Positions 12,201-25,038 of a DNA stretch of 64,000 nt are shown here, piece after piece. Position 1 is the first letter of the stretch, and each line of letters begins with the position of its first letter. The notes under the pieces were generated by a model, which had not been told where the DNA came from, made no database searches, and saw nothing but the letters and a program-made list of their open reading frames with translations. The translations under genes and the position numbers were made by a program. The stretch comes from Austropuccinia psidii (lineage: Eukaryota > Basidiomycota > Pucciniomycetes > Pucciniales > Sphaerophragmiaceae), in contig JALGQZ010000009.1 of assembly GCA_023105745.1 (NCBI GenBank), forward strand, positions 36,322,409 through 36,386,408. Reading direction: 5' to 3'.

Positions 12201-13434
12201 GCCAAATTGGAAGAAAGATGTTGCAGAATACTGCCAAACCTGTTACAGATGTCAAAAATCCAACACAGCCACAGGAATGAAATTTGGAATGATAATCCAA
12301 ATCCAAGAACTAAAGTCCCCTTGAGAAATAGTTCATATGGATTGGCTAACAGCATTACCCCCAGGAGGAGACAGAAGTTATAATTAATTTCTAGTGGTAG
12401 TTGACAGGTATAGCCAAACTCCTATGTTCCTACCATGTCACAAAGATGACACAGCTATGGACACAGCCATAATGATATGGAATAAAGTCATTAGCCACAC
12501 AGGCTTATTCCAAAATATCATAAGTGACAGAGGCTCAAGGTTCACTTCAGCATTATGGACAAATCTCCATAACTTGTTTGGGACAAAGTTATCATTCTCA
12601 ACAGCTTACCATCCTCAAACTGATGGTTTAGCAGAATGAATGATACAAACCTTGGAGGACATGATCAGAAGATTCTGTGCTTATGGACTGGAATTTAAAG
12701 ATTATGATGGTTTTACCCATGATTGGTGTACATTGATACCAGCTCTTGAGCTGGAATATAAAACATCAATCCATTCTTCTACTGGCAAAACACCAGCAAT
12801 GCTAGAAAAAGGTTGTAATCCAAGACTTCCTTATGATACCCTCAAAAAGAACTTAGTGGATATACATCCAACAGCAAGCAGTTTCAAAATAATGGTTGAC
12901 AAAGCAAGACACCATGCAAACAGATGTATGCAAGATTCTTTAAAATATGCAAAAGAAAGATGGGATAAAAGTCATAAACCATCGGACTTCAAAATAGGAG
13001 ACTTGGTCCTAGTGTCAACTCTCAACTTCAATAATATAAGAGGACCAAAGGAATTGAAAGATTCCTTTGCAGGACCATTCATGATAAAAGCACTACATGG
13101 ACCTAATGCTGTGCAATTGGAGCTCACAGGTGAACTAATGAATAAACACCCAAATTTCCCTGTAAGTCTGATAAAACCTTACAGCTCAAGTGACAAGGAA
13201 TTATTTCCACTAAGAAATAAACCCCCACTTGAAATACCCCCTTTGGAGGAAGGGGAGGCAAAGAAAATTGTGAAAGTCCTTAAAGAAAGAAGGACAAGAA
13301 ATAAAAAAGATAGATAATACCTTGTAAGGTATATAAATAAAACTCAAGAAGATGAATGGCTACTTGAGAAGGATAGAACAAATGCTGATAAACTATTAAG
13401 AAGGTTTAGAAATGAAAGGAAGCCTAAAGAATAA
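9238..13434 (+). pseudogene. Gypsy-1 gag C-terminus and pol (PR-RT-RH-IN-chromodomain)
   Basis: One frame runs to 13434 with stops at 11221, 11410, 12322, 12385, 12637 and 13315. In order: capsid end; zinc knuckle CHKCGGSGHLANNF, whose last Cys is Phe; aspartic protease LDTGA intact; reverse transcriptase with RMVMDFRALN and GMPSGIKNAPSYYQRMM, but catalytic YxDD reads YIYDI, so the first Asp is lost (10996-10998); RNase H with Asp, Glu and Asp in LYIDS, SQMEF and VITDC; integrase with HH-CC finger ending CQTCYRCQK and DDE residues in MDW, SDRG and TDGLAE; then a chromodomain-like tail (EYLVRY, DEWL) after the stop at 13315. The tail places it near chromoviruses. Proteins would act in the particle (RT) and nucleus (integrase). 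Confidence 0.9.
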
Positions 13435-13540
13435 AGAAATCAAGCATTATTGAGCTTCAAGACTGATAAAGTCTATTGAAGAGGTAGGACAGTGGATGAT
13501 ACCCTAATTAACTATATCAGATTTTGGTACAATTTTTTTT

Positions 13541-13552
13541 GGTGGTAGGGAA
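13541..13552 (+). promoter_or_regulatory. Polypurine tract of Gypsy-1
   Basis: GGTGGTAGGGAA directly precedes the TG of the 3' LTR after a T-run, the expected place for plus-strand priming. Gypsy-2 has AGGGCCAGGGAA at the same place. Confidence 0.75.
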
Positions 13553-15460
13553 TGTGAGCCTTTGAGATATTACCACATATCCAAAAAGGTCACAGCAAAA
13601 TTTCTGTAATAATTATACTTATGATAATTATCTCAAAAAATAGTAAAATACCATAAATAAGTACAAAATCTGAATTAAAGCAGAATCTAATGAATAAACA
13701 TGTGAAATAACTTACACCATTATATTCCTCATGGTAAAATACACGTATATTATTTTTATGGAGTATCTGTAAAGTCAATATTTAATGAGTTATAAGTAAT
13801 AATACCTTCTAAGAAACATAAACCATTAATTATTTCAGAAACAAATGAAACAACATGTGATAGAAATTGTACCATTGGATTCCCCACAAACATCCACACA
13901 TAAAACAGTCATAAATCTATTCCCTAAAGTTAATACTTAAGGAATTAAGCTCAATACATGCACTTTTTTGGACAATGCATATATTCATGGTTTTTAGCTA
14001 ACATCTCTTGAAATATGAAAGATAGAGAGTTAAACCAAAAATAAAGTCGCCACATAATTATTGTAAAAACACATATATGAGCTTCATTTTACAAGCTATA
14101 AAAAAGGTTAAAACATTTAATGGTTTATTGATCAAAATCATTGGAGCTGTTGACCACTTTGTTGTGAAAGTGGTCCAAACTTAAAAAAAGTAGACAGTCA
14201 TATTCTACTAGTTCATTCATGAGGAATGATGTAATTGTTATTATAACTTTCAAGGTATAACCCCTTGACATCATGTTTTGAAGTTTAAAATATTAAATTT
14301 CAACAGAAAAGATGAGTTACAAAGAAAATCATCAAAAATAGAGTTTTGATGATGTAATGAAATTCTCTTGGAATCTTAATAAGAACATTCCAAGCTATCA
14401 GAATCCACTCTCAGAATAGCTGTAGAATGTTTAGCTTAAAAGTTATTAATTATCAAAGTTTAAGCTTAAATTTGATCATTTATGATCACTCACTGTAATC
14501 TTATTTTAAGTTTAACAGTCATATAAGTAATAAAACTGATGAATACTATTGTATTATGATTAATACTAATAAAATCCACGAATTTTAGGCTTCTTCCAAG
14601 CCTATGATGTCATCAAACTTAAAGTTATAGTGATAACTCTAAATAATGGTGTAGTAATGAGATAAGATGGTTTGATCATGATGTAATCATCACTAAGCCT
14701 TAACATATTGATCATTTCTGGTATAAAGAATCATTACACGTCTACTAGAAGCCTGCTGGACTCTAGAAGGGAGGTATTTACTATAAATAGAGCTCTTTTT
14801 ACTCTATTTTCCCCTCAGACGCATAAAAAACACTTAACTAATTCAATCAAAAGGTAAATTCTTTATTCTTTATATAAAAAAACTTTATATTATCAAAGAC
14901 CAAAGATAATCTTCATTATAATCATCAATATTGACGTGATTACATCAATTATTTAATTGTTTTTGTTCAAAAATCTCTTTAACTCAATTTCCAAGTAAAA
15001 ATTAAAGAATATTTGTAATTTCTCTATTTTTATTTTTAAATACAGTTTGTATAAATTTTATTTACATTATTTTGGTGTAAAATCATTCAAAATTATTATA
15101 TTAAGTGTTAAAAGTAGGCTATTTTCTCTTTATTATTATTTTTAATAATTCTTATATTAATAAATAGCTTTAATATTAGTAATATTATTGTTATTAATTG
15201 TTTTTTATTTATGAAAAACAATTTTTTACGCCTTTATTATTTGTTGGTAACAATAATAAAGGGCTTTTAAATATATTAATTATCTTATATCAATATACTT
15301 ATTTACTATATTATCATAATGACTTTTAAGCCATAATTATAATAATTCTTTAGTATTATAATTTTTTTTTATCTTATTTATTTTATTTATAAGGACATTC
15401 ATAGTACAATAAGTAAAATATTAGTAATTTTTACTTATTGTTTCATAGTCAAACCTTACA
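13553..15460 (+). repeat. Gypsy-1 3' LTR
   Basis: Starts TGTGAGCCTTTGAGATATTAC and ends TCAAACCTTACA. Same order of blocks as the 5' LTR, with scattered substitutions and small indels. Followed directly by the AGTCA target duplication. Confidence 0.93.
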
Positions 15461-15465
15461 AGTCA
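15461..15465. repeat. Target-site duplication of Gypsy-1, right
   Basis: AGTCA, matching 5096-5100. The empty site would read TTATGAGTCAGCTTAGG. Confidence 0.93.
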
Positions 15466-18400
15466 GCTTAGGCTCAAAGATTTATTGCCTTCAGCAAGTA
15501 TATTTTCCTCATTGATGAGGAAGTTCTGTTTACTTATGGACTTTGATGAAGTACTGTTTAATTTGATATTACCTTATTATCCTTAGTTATTCATTATGAA
15601 TTTTTTGATTAAAACTCAATGTATATTCAATTATCCAGAAAGATGTTCCAACTCTTGAATATTCCTAGGCGTGAATATTTCAAAATTTCTAATCTTTTGT
15701 CTATTCTCTTCAGTTTCATGAGAAAATCCAGTAGCAAATAAATCAAAAAATATTCTGATAAGATCAAAACCTTTATATTACAAATTCTGGGGATTTATTG
15801 CAAGCCTTATAGAATTGGTTTGAATTTTACAATTTCCATTTTTGATATCATTAAAATTTATATTCCTTTTTTTGAAAATCAATTGTGAAAATATTTGAGA
15901 AATTATTTAGCTCAAAATAACAACTGTTTGTGACAGCTACCTTTAATACATATAGTTATTTTTGTAAAATAGTAAATATTATATTTCATGGGAGTAATAC
16001 CTTGTTTTTTAATAAGAACTTGATTAAGAGTAATTTATGGGACTTATGTAGATATGGGATAGTGATTTTCCTTGTTTCTCACTATGAATTGTTTCAGCTT
16101 TATTCAAAAAATACCTATCCAATAGAAATCTTAGATTATTAATTGGACTTGGTGAATATATAGTTATCCAAAATCAATATTTTAGTAGCATTTAGTATCA
16201 AAAATAATAAATATTTATCCTGAAATATTTCTATCAATTTGTAAGAATACTTATTTTGTTTCTTTGTTATTTTGATGAGTTTCTATAATGTATATCTTTT
16301 TTTTTTCAAAAGTTTAGCATCCAAACAAATGAATTACTTCTAATTTTTAATATATGATTTTTTTTTGAATTGTTTGAATTTTTCAAATTCAAGGGCATCT
16401 ACCCTGTGCTATAATTATGAACAAATTAATTTTTATGATATAATTGTTTTTGAAAAATACAGATATTGACCAAGGATGCTTAGCACAAGCAATTCTTCCA
16501 TTTTTCTCATTATTCCTAAGATAAATAGAAACTTTTATTTTCTGTCATCATTCAAAAAAGATGATTATTTTTCAATACTCTGGTGGTCAATGATTAACTG
16601 AAAAGCTTCAAAATGGTATATTTATTGAATTCCCAATGAGGCATAAATAGATTCCAAATTTCATAGAAATGGAAGATTTATATTAAGGGCTGAAATTTAT
16701 CCTGGAACAAATTAAGTTTTAGGCATAAAAAAATAAATTTTCTAAGTTTATAAATTTCAAATATATTCATCAGATATCTGCTTGACTCATATATTTCTAT
16801 TTCCTATATCTCCAATCAGAAGCTTATTAATCACTTTCTAATCCATTTATTTTTTGAAAAAGATAGCTTTTTTAAAAGAATCTATACCTTGAGTTATGTT
16901 CCAGGAAACCATAATTAAATTTAATCCAAGAAGGTAACTTATCCCATTTTTTCATTTGTAGAGTAATATTTAAAAAGCCATACTTTTGTTTTTTAAAAAG
17001 AAAATTCTTAGAATATTATCCAAATTTAAGTTTAAATATAAAATACCTTTTCAATAAAGCAGCATAAAAAGCATATTAATTCATGGTTTTATGAACTATA
17101 TTAATTTGTATCAAACCTTGATAATCTCTTCTAAAATAATTATTGAAAAAGAGTAATAATTATTTTAAAAAATAGTTTGAAACAATCCAAACTGAGAATT
17201 TTTTGATTTCAATTGTAGTGTTTGAGTTCTTCAAATAATGATTCTTACATGAATACATTTTTTGGATGGAAAGATTTTTGAAAGTAATATCTATGAAAAC
17301 AATGATCAAAGTTAAATAAACTGGGAGATTTAATTATAAATTGAATATTTATTGATAATGAAGTTTCCAAGGATTAAAACATTCAATTTAAGTATTTGTT
17401 TTATGTTTTTCTATAGAGCACACCCATTATAATACCCTCAGATATTTTGAAAACCTTTATCCCATAATACAATCGCTTCAATCTATTATTGAATTTTTCC
17501 ATAAATCACTTTTTTTTTCTTTTCAGAATCTAATATCATAAATTTGATATTTTGTCTCTCATTTGAATCTTCTTTTTAATTTATAATCATCTTATATAAA
17601 CAATATTCAATTAATAATTTCATCATTTGAATATATTCTATTTCATAAACTTCATGCTAATTTTTAAGAACCTTCACAAAAACTCCATGCTTTCATGATT
17701 TAGCTTCTTTTAGTTGGATAAATTTTATTTAAATGGCAGAAGAATTAAACCTTAAATATTATACTAAAATTTTAAATATCAAAATCTTCTTAAATTATAT
17801 TCCAAATTTAAGATAAAAAATTTGAATGATTGAAATTAAATCAAGAAATTTAAAAATCCAACCCAAAAGATGTTTTTTGGAACTTAAATTTGTATATTTT
17901 TTTTGAACAAACTGGAAACAAAAAATAATTTGAAAATTTAATTTTTCAGTTAGCTTTATTTAAGCTTTAATTGAATTGAAATGAAAGATATTTGGAGAAA
18001 AAGTGGTAAATCTTTCAATTTTTTCATGCAAATATTACTATTATATATTTATGTTTAATCCACAATTTTTATTAAGAAATAAATAAACTATATACCATAG
18101 CAAGCTATTCAATATCTGAAACTATAAAACCTGACAAATTTGTAGTATGTCTTGGTTTGAGAGATAGAAATCAGTCTTACCCATTGGTTTCAAAAGATGT
18201 AGAAGCATATTGTGAACCTGAAAAAAGTCTATATGTTTTGTAAATACATGAATTTATATAAGGAATTGGTAAATCTGCATAAGCTCTTATGGGTTCTCAC
18301 CATAAAGTGAAAAAATATAAGAAATTTCCTGGGCATAATTTAAATTAAACAAAACCAAAAAAACCTGCCAAACCCCCTGTCCCATTGTCTTTCATTAATT

Positions 18401-20148
18401 TTTTCACATCCCCTTCCCTCAAAAAAACAAACCTCAAACACAAGTAAAGATTCTGGAATATTTCCCCCCTCCCAACAAAACATTTTTTTAAAAAGAAATG
18501 TTTCAAAACTTTTTTTATCTATTTTTTTGCCACAAAATCCCATTTTTTCCCAAAAAAAAACCTGCCTTCAAAATATTTTTCCCCTCTTTTTATTCACCAA
18601 TTACCCAAATGACCTTTTCCCCCTTCCTTCTTCAATAATCCATAAACTTTCACCTATTTCATCATACTTTTCATACTTTTCTAACCTTCCTCCTCCTTAT
18701 CAGAAAAACCTCACCATTTCAGAAGTTGATTTAGATTGAAATTACTATGCAAATTTTTTTATATACAAACTATTTCTCTTCTCAGTCTTATTTATTTTTT
18801 AGATAACCTCAATAATTATTTTCATCCAAAATATGGCACTTTAGAACTTACATAAAGTCGTATTCCAAACATGCAAAAAGTATTTTGGAACAAAAATGCC
18901 TTTCTTGACAGGCAATTGTCCCTCCCAAATAGAATCTCAAAGATATGGGCTTCTGGTTTATGTTTCTAAAGATTCAACCCTTTCTTTTTAATGAAAAAAT
19001 TAGGAAAATTCATAAGTGCAAACTTTTTTAATGAATTTATGAAATAATTGGGTGAATTTGGAGAAATTTTGCAAAAAAAAAAATGGTGTAAAAATTTGGG
19101 ACTCTTAACATCTCACCAATAAACACATATGGCCAAAAAAATAAAAATATCTCAAATCTTGGCCTGTGGGATTTATTTTGAAACAAGGGGCCCCTTATGT
19201 GTTTTGGCCATAAATTGGTAGAAACACCCAAGTTTTTGGTAAAAGCTTATGTGGGTTTACCAGCACCCTATATATCAAGGTGATATATTTACTGAGATTA
19301 TGATTTCACATTCTCAATTTGGATAGAGTCTGTTTATGATAGACCATAACTCAAACTTATATTGCCATATGAAAAGATTGAAATATCCTCATAAATTTCA
19401 TTCAAAAGATCATCATTCATTTTCAAACTTCTAATCTGAATGATGCTCATAAATTCCTCCAGAATATCATTGCCATGCTTGTGAATTGGAGAATAATACG
19501 ATGGTTATATTATTTCATATCAGCTCTCAAACACATATCGAAAAGGTTTTATTGTCTTCATATAATGAAAAGTGAAATCAATCATAGGGGAAACCTTTTT
19601 AGCAAATGCCCATACCATGCATTATGCATAACTTCTTGTAAAACATGAAGGACACGCAACTATATATCTGTGAAAAGAATGATCCACCGAAAAACAAAAA
19701 AAACTTTGTTGATTTAGCAAATTAGGGCAATTTACTTTCAATTGGTAAGAATAAACCATGATGCGTTGTATATTTAGTCATCATTTTCATTCTTTCATCA
19801 AGCGAAGTATGACATGCACTCCACCATTTCATGCTCTTATTGGAATACATCCTGAGTTTGACACCTGAAACATTCAGAAAGGGTAAACACCGCTGAGAAT
19901 TCTCAAATTAATGAAAATCAAATCTCCCGAGCTTGATTGTAGTAGTCTATGATGTAGCTGAGTTGGTATTCATGGGTCTCGGAACAAAATATAACCAAAG
20001 GTCAACATTTACTCTGGCCAATTAATTGACCTGCCCTAGTAAATGACGTGCTGGAGTTCTGTCCTTGCTTTCAAAGCGTCCAAAACAATGGAGTGCTACT
20101 TTTACTTTTGTTACAAGGAAATAAAGTTTGTTTTATTTATTGAAGACC
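15466..20148. other. Long AT-rich region without recognisable gene
   Basis: 4.7 kb with many A and T runs and very few CpG until about 19440, where base composition begins to approach that of the gene island. The ORFs are short and low-complexity (the longest are rich in F, K and S) and none shows a family signature. No element ends were found. It may be old, unrecognisable repeat sequence plus the 3' flank of the AFG2-type gene. Confidence 0.5.
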
Positions 20149-23100
20149 CTAAACGCTTCTGATTCCACTTTGATCACGCCACTTCTCGAACATTTCTAGT
20201 ACTTCAGGCGTAGTCCTCTTCCTAACACATTTGATGGAGTCGTATAAGTCTTCAAACTGGACCTAGGTCATGCATGGTGAGAGAAGCATTAGCTAGAGTT
20301 GTTAGCAATATTAAGTACAAGACTAACAAATTGAGCGTCAAAGTTTTTTTGCATTGCATTCATGGCAGCGTCTTGACATATTGAAACTAGTTCCGCTCCC
20401 GTACATCCCTCAGTCTAGAAATGTCATCAAATTTCGATCAAAAACTGGGGGGAACTTATAATAGATGAAAACTGGTACCACACCATTTCTGCTAATGTGT
20501 CGATGTTAACATCTTCAGCCACAGACATCTTTTTAAAATTGATCTTAAATATTTCTTTTCTTGATTCCTGATCAGGGGGACCAACATAAAGAATTCTATC
20601 CAATCGACCGGGTCTCATTAAGGCCTTATCCTATGTTTCGCATACAAAAAATCTCATCAAATCAAGACTAAATATCCTGTATCAACCATTACTAACTTAC
20701 AATGACATCAGGTCTGTTGGTTGCAGCAAGCACTAAAACACCATTCAACTCTTCGATTCCGTCTATTTCAGTTAGCAAGCTCGTTAAAACTCGATCGCCT
20801 GTTGCCGATGAGCCGCCACTATCCTCTGAGCTTCTTGAGATGGCAATTGCATCTATTTCATCCTGACAAGGCAAACAATTAGCAAGGTTTGACCGGTAGG
20901 ACTGCATCGGTATAATGAGTTTACCAAAAAAACAACAGAGGGTGCAGCCGCTCTAGCTTTTCGAAATAAATCTCGAATAGACTTTTCAGATTCACCAACA
21001 TACTTATTAAAAATCTCGGGCCCTTTGATGGATATAAAGTTCAAGCCACTTTCGCTAGCCAAAGCTTTGGCAATTAATGTCTTACTACACCCTGGTGGAC
21101 CATACAACAAAACCCCCCGAATTGGATTAATTCCCAATCTTTTCAATGTATCAGGATACTTCATGGGCCATTCAACGCTTTGTCGAAGTTTTAATTTGAT
21201 TGTTTCTTGACCGCCGATATCCGACCATTTAGTCTTGGGAGTTTCAACGAACACTTCGCGCATGGCGGATGGCCTAATAGTAAGCAATGCACGTTCAATA
21301 TCGGTAGCTCCAAGTTTCATTTCAGTCAACGAAATGGGCGGTATGGTAGCGATAGAGCGTTTAATTGCTGCTAGGCCGGCTTCACGAACCAGCGAAACCA
21401 AGTCGGCACCAACAAAACCATGAGTTTTGTCGGCATAAGCTTTTATGGAAGCATTTAAAAGGTTGTGCGGTGTTTTGCGTAATAAGACTTGCAAGATTTT
21501 TAACCGGGCAGCAGCATCAGGAATTCCGATTTCCAACTCTCGATCAAAACGACCGGGTCTTCGAAGAGCTGGATCAATTGAATTTGGGCGGTTTGTGGTG
21601 GCTACCACAATAACTCTAGGTTGGGGAGAAGGGCTTTGCAAATTGCTTGGATTTGAATCGCATTTTTCATCGATTCCATCCATACAAGCCAGCATAGCAC
21701 CAACGACTCGGCGATCGACTTCACCACCAGTATCACGATCAGGGAATAAGCCATCGATCTCGTCTATGACGATGATAGTTGGACTTTTAGCCTTAGCTTC
21801 TGCAAATAAGTCATATAGCTTTTGCTCTGCTTCACCATGATAGGCAGAGCCAATGGTTGATGCAGACAATGTAAGAAAAGTTGAGTTTGTTGACTTGGCA
21901 ACAATTGAAGCCAAGAGAGTTTTTCCAGTACCGGGGGGGCCATAAAGTAGTACGCCTCGTGGAGGCGTCAAATCTTAAGTATAAAAGATGATCACCAAAA
22001 GACGAATTTGTATGAATGGAGGCATCATGCACCGCATTTGGAATGAAAAAAGTAATTCGCTTACTAAAGTGTGAATATAACTCTGGCCTGGTTAGGGGTA
22101 GTTCAACCAACTCGCGAATTTGTTCAACCTGAACTTCCAGACCTCCAATAGCGTCATAGCCTGCTGCATCAATTGTGCGAGAGTGTAAAGTTGACGAAGC
22201 AAAAGCAGCAGAGGTAGATGGAGCAATACTAGGGCAAGCAGAAGCAGCTGGAAGGATTGATGTAGTTGAAGGTATAATAGTAAAGCGTGTTTTTCGCGTC
22301 ATTAAATACAGCTCAAGAGGGTGAGACTGAGCAGAAGTGTCCGGTAAAAGTGAGTGAATTGAATCAATAGAAAACATTCGAACGCCATTGGCTGCTGGCA
22401 CTGAGATATGGTGGCCGACAGCAAGGTATTTGCGGTCGACTGTGGCCGTAAAGAAATTGGATGGCGCGCTTTAGATCATTGAGTCAGCCAATAGTTTTGA
22501 GAATTTGAGGATTTGAACGGACCGAGCACCTCTCGAAGAAATCCTTCCCAAAATTTATTCACATTTGATGAGAGGTTGATTTGAGATGGTTCATGGACCA
22601 TGGAAAGTAATTCAGATGCGAGCTTTTGATTTTTATCAAGTAAACAAGCCGGGTTTACCTCACGTAAGGTCAATACATGGGCTTCGGGCAATCGGATCCC
22701 TTTTCCTGGTCCACGATGCTCAAACGGAAGTATTGGTGGCAGTGGAACCACATTGATTATGTCACCGGGCAAAACGGTGGCGCACAAAATAAGGTCTAGA
22801 GAAAGAATGACGACTTGGAAATGCGCAAATGTACAAAAAGGAGATGTCAGCATCGACAAGGCTAACATGAGCCGAATGCAGGTGAAAAAAGGATCGAACA
22901 CACAGTCTGATTGCAATTCAATGGAGGGCCAAGCAACGCCAATAGCAAAACGATCTTTACTAATCTGGGATGGGATGTCATTGTGAGCGTGTGCAATGAT
23001 CTCAAGCGAAACCAAGATTGGTTCATGAAAAATGGCTGACGTTCTTGGAATCGTCTTCTGACGTGCTCAAATTGGAAAATTGCTCGGCCGAGAGAGCTGA

Positions 23101-23262
23101 TTTGATCATGACCAGATCGCCCGTGCAAAGACCGCCCGTCTTCATGGCTTCGATGGGCAGATAGATCCTCTTGGCAGAACGATACGACAAAGTAGACGAA
23201 TCCGGTATAACGGGTTGCTGAACAGAAAAGACCCTTTTAGCCAAAGGGATTTGAGATGTCAT
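20149..23262 (-). CDS. AFG2: AFG2/Drg1-type double AAA ATPase (SPATA5 family)
   Basis: In yeast this family is a hexameric ATPase that strips Rlp24 from cytoplasmic pre-60S ribosomes. Nine exons give 835 residues (yeast about 780): 23262-23041, 22964-22904, 22813-22523, 22439-22065, 21973-20925, 20862-20701, 20630-20484, 20414-20328, 20262-20149. All eight introns are GT-AG, 62-91 nt, and phases close cleanly. N-domain motif GVAWPS lies near 83-88. D1 Walker A GPPGTGKT is near 328-335 and Walker B IDEID near 386-390. D2 Walker A GPPGCSKT is near 608-615, with the Cys-Ser typical of this family rather than CDC48. D2 Walker B LDEID (666-670) appears only after splicing. A tail rich in charged residues ends at TAG 20149. 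The first three introns are the least certain (weak donors). CpG content is normal, unlike the flanking repeats. No breaks seen. Confidence 0.93.
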
Positions 23263-23462
23263 GACTGTGGGGCGTGAATTTCTAGATGTGGACCGAACGA
23301 TAAATCAGATGAAGCTGGAGGATAAAGCAAGCCTTCAACCAATTTCGAAAGATCGATGCCAAACGATGAGTGGATACTAGTTGGATTCCTGGATGGATGA
23401 GCAGAAGCCGAAGACAAAACGATTAGAAATTTTGGATGAACGATCAGGAAATTGAAGACTGA

Positions 23463-23470
23463 CTTTTATA
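23463..23470 (-). promoter_or_regulatory. TATA-like box upstream of the AFG2-type gene
   Basis: TATAAAAG on the minus strand, about 200 bp before the ATG. Position and sequence suit a core promoter, but no transcription start is known. Confidence 0.3.
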
Positions 23471-25038
23471 AATTTTTGAGGATGAAGTGAGCAAATGATG
23501 TCCAAGACAGCTCAGCTGGACCATAAAACGATCCTCAAGATGACCATTCGATTCGGTTCCTTCGACCAAGGGACCACCTAGATTTCGATCATGCTGATTT
23601 TGGTCAACGAAAATCTTGGTCAAAGATCAAGAAGCCATAACAAATGGTCATCCAGAAAACACAGCCATGGCCTACATCAGCGCCGTAAAATAAGCACGCC
23701 AAGAATTCAGAGGCACTCTGATCCAACCAATGCGCAGGGCAGGGAAAGAAATCATCAACCCATTCAAACCAATCATCTTCAAGTTCATTTCAAAGGACTT
23801 ATCTTGCAATTTAGCCAAACTGTTGCTGGTGCATGAAAGATTAGATATGAAGCCAAAGCAATCTTAAAAATCAAGATAAAATCAAATAAAAAACTTGACA
23901 ACATTCAATTTAAAAGAAACAAAAATGAAAAACAAAAGATTAAGTTAATTTCTTGAACACTTCCAAATGACCTACCATTTTTGTCTTAGCCAATTGGTTT
24001 TAATTTCTGTACAATTTAATGTGAGATTTAAATTTGTCATGCTCTTTAATAAAAAAAAATCTGTATTTATGTAAATTTTGAAAGCTAAATCATCTTTTCT
24101 GAAATTATTTCTCCCTTCAACTACCTTTTTCCTATTCCTGATGTCAATTTTTATTCTACCCCCTAACTTCATCACAGTTATCATTTCCTATCAATTAACT
24201 TGGTTTGGTCTATAACTTGATCCTATATCTTGCATTTTTGAATTTAAAAAAATCAATTAATCATAACTTCCATTTCGTAAAATTAAAGATATTTAAAAAA
24301 ATCATCTCCAGAATAAAATTGAAAGTCCATGTGAAACTTAAAGAAAAAATTTATCATGATATTTATAAATTCAAGTTTAAAAAAAAGAAGTTGTTAAAAT
24401 TATTTTTATGGCTTACCAACGATAAGAATATGTATTACTTGTCCATGTGAATAAATTTGATTGTAATTTAGCCAAATTTCATAGAAAACAGAATTCATAA
24501 ATTATCAGAATATAAAAATATTCAACGTTTGTTATTCATTGATTGAATAAAAGAAGGGGATGTTAAAATTTTGATATATATGTCAGCTGAGGTGTATATG
24601 CAGAGTGATTGAGAATATAAATATAAAAATTTAAATAAAATAAATTGTCAAACTTCTATGAATTTACAATTAATTTAATTTGACCTCAGATGTCATTTTT
24701 TTTGCGTTACCGCCATATGAGTGCATAAATACAAAAAGATAGAAATATTGCGATTGTAAGCTTTGCAGAGAAAATTTTACCTTCAAAGAGCTGAACAAAT
24801 GATAAAGCTTAAATTGGGTTTCGCATAAATTTATTAGTTTTTTTGTTTTAAGACAAGAGACTTTTGCTCGAGCGTTGCTGAACCTCACTAAATTATGTAA
24901 TAATTTGCGTTTAAACTGAAGACCAAGCGATCCTGCTACAAAGTAATTCTAATACAATCAAGTGAAGCTTTATAGATCCATTAATGAATCTCGGCGAAAG
25001 AAAAGGATTAATTTGACAAATGTAAGCCTACGGCATTA
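23471..25038. other. Intergenic region between the two host genes
   Basis: Holds the presumed promoter of the AFG2-type gene (right of 23262) and the 3' flank of the MFS gene. From about 23830 it becomes AT-rich. ORFs here are short and have no family signature; I see no RNA gene. Confidence 0.5.

Larger units (their letters stand above)
5101..15460 (+). mobile_element. Gypsy-1: complete Ty3/gypsy LTR retrotransposon, decayed
   Basis: A 10.36 kb element: LTR, PBS-like site, 5' basic ORF, gag, then protease, reverse transcriptase, RNase H, integrase and a chromodomain-like tail, polypurine tract, LTR. Domain order RT-RH-IN is that of Ty3/gypsy. The perfect AGTCA duplication shows a single simple insertion that has kept both ends. 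LTRs are similar in length (1902 and 1908 bp) but visibly diverged, and pol has six in-frame stops, so this copy is old and cannot move by itself. The internal region has almost no CpG. A reverse solo LTR of the same family sits at 45318-47321. Confidence 0.95.

Noticed and set aside
18340..19231. Low-complexity ORFs at 18340-18739 and 19037-19231
   Set aside because: F/K/P-rich frames produced by homopolymer runs, without start context, introns or family motifs.
21025..21840. Plus-strand ORFs opposite the AFG2-type gene
   Set aside because: Antisense shadows of the conserved AAA domains.
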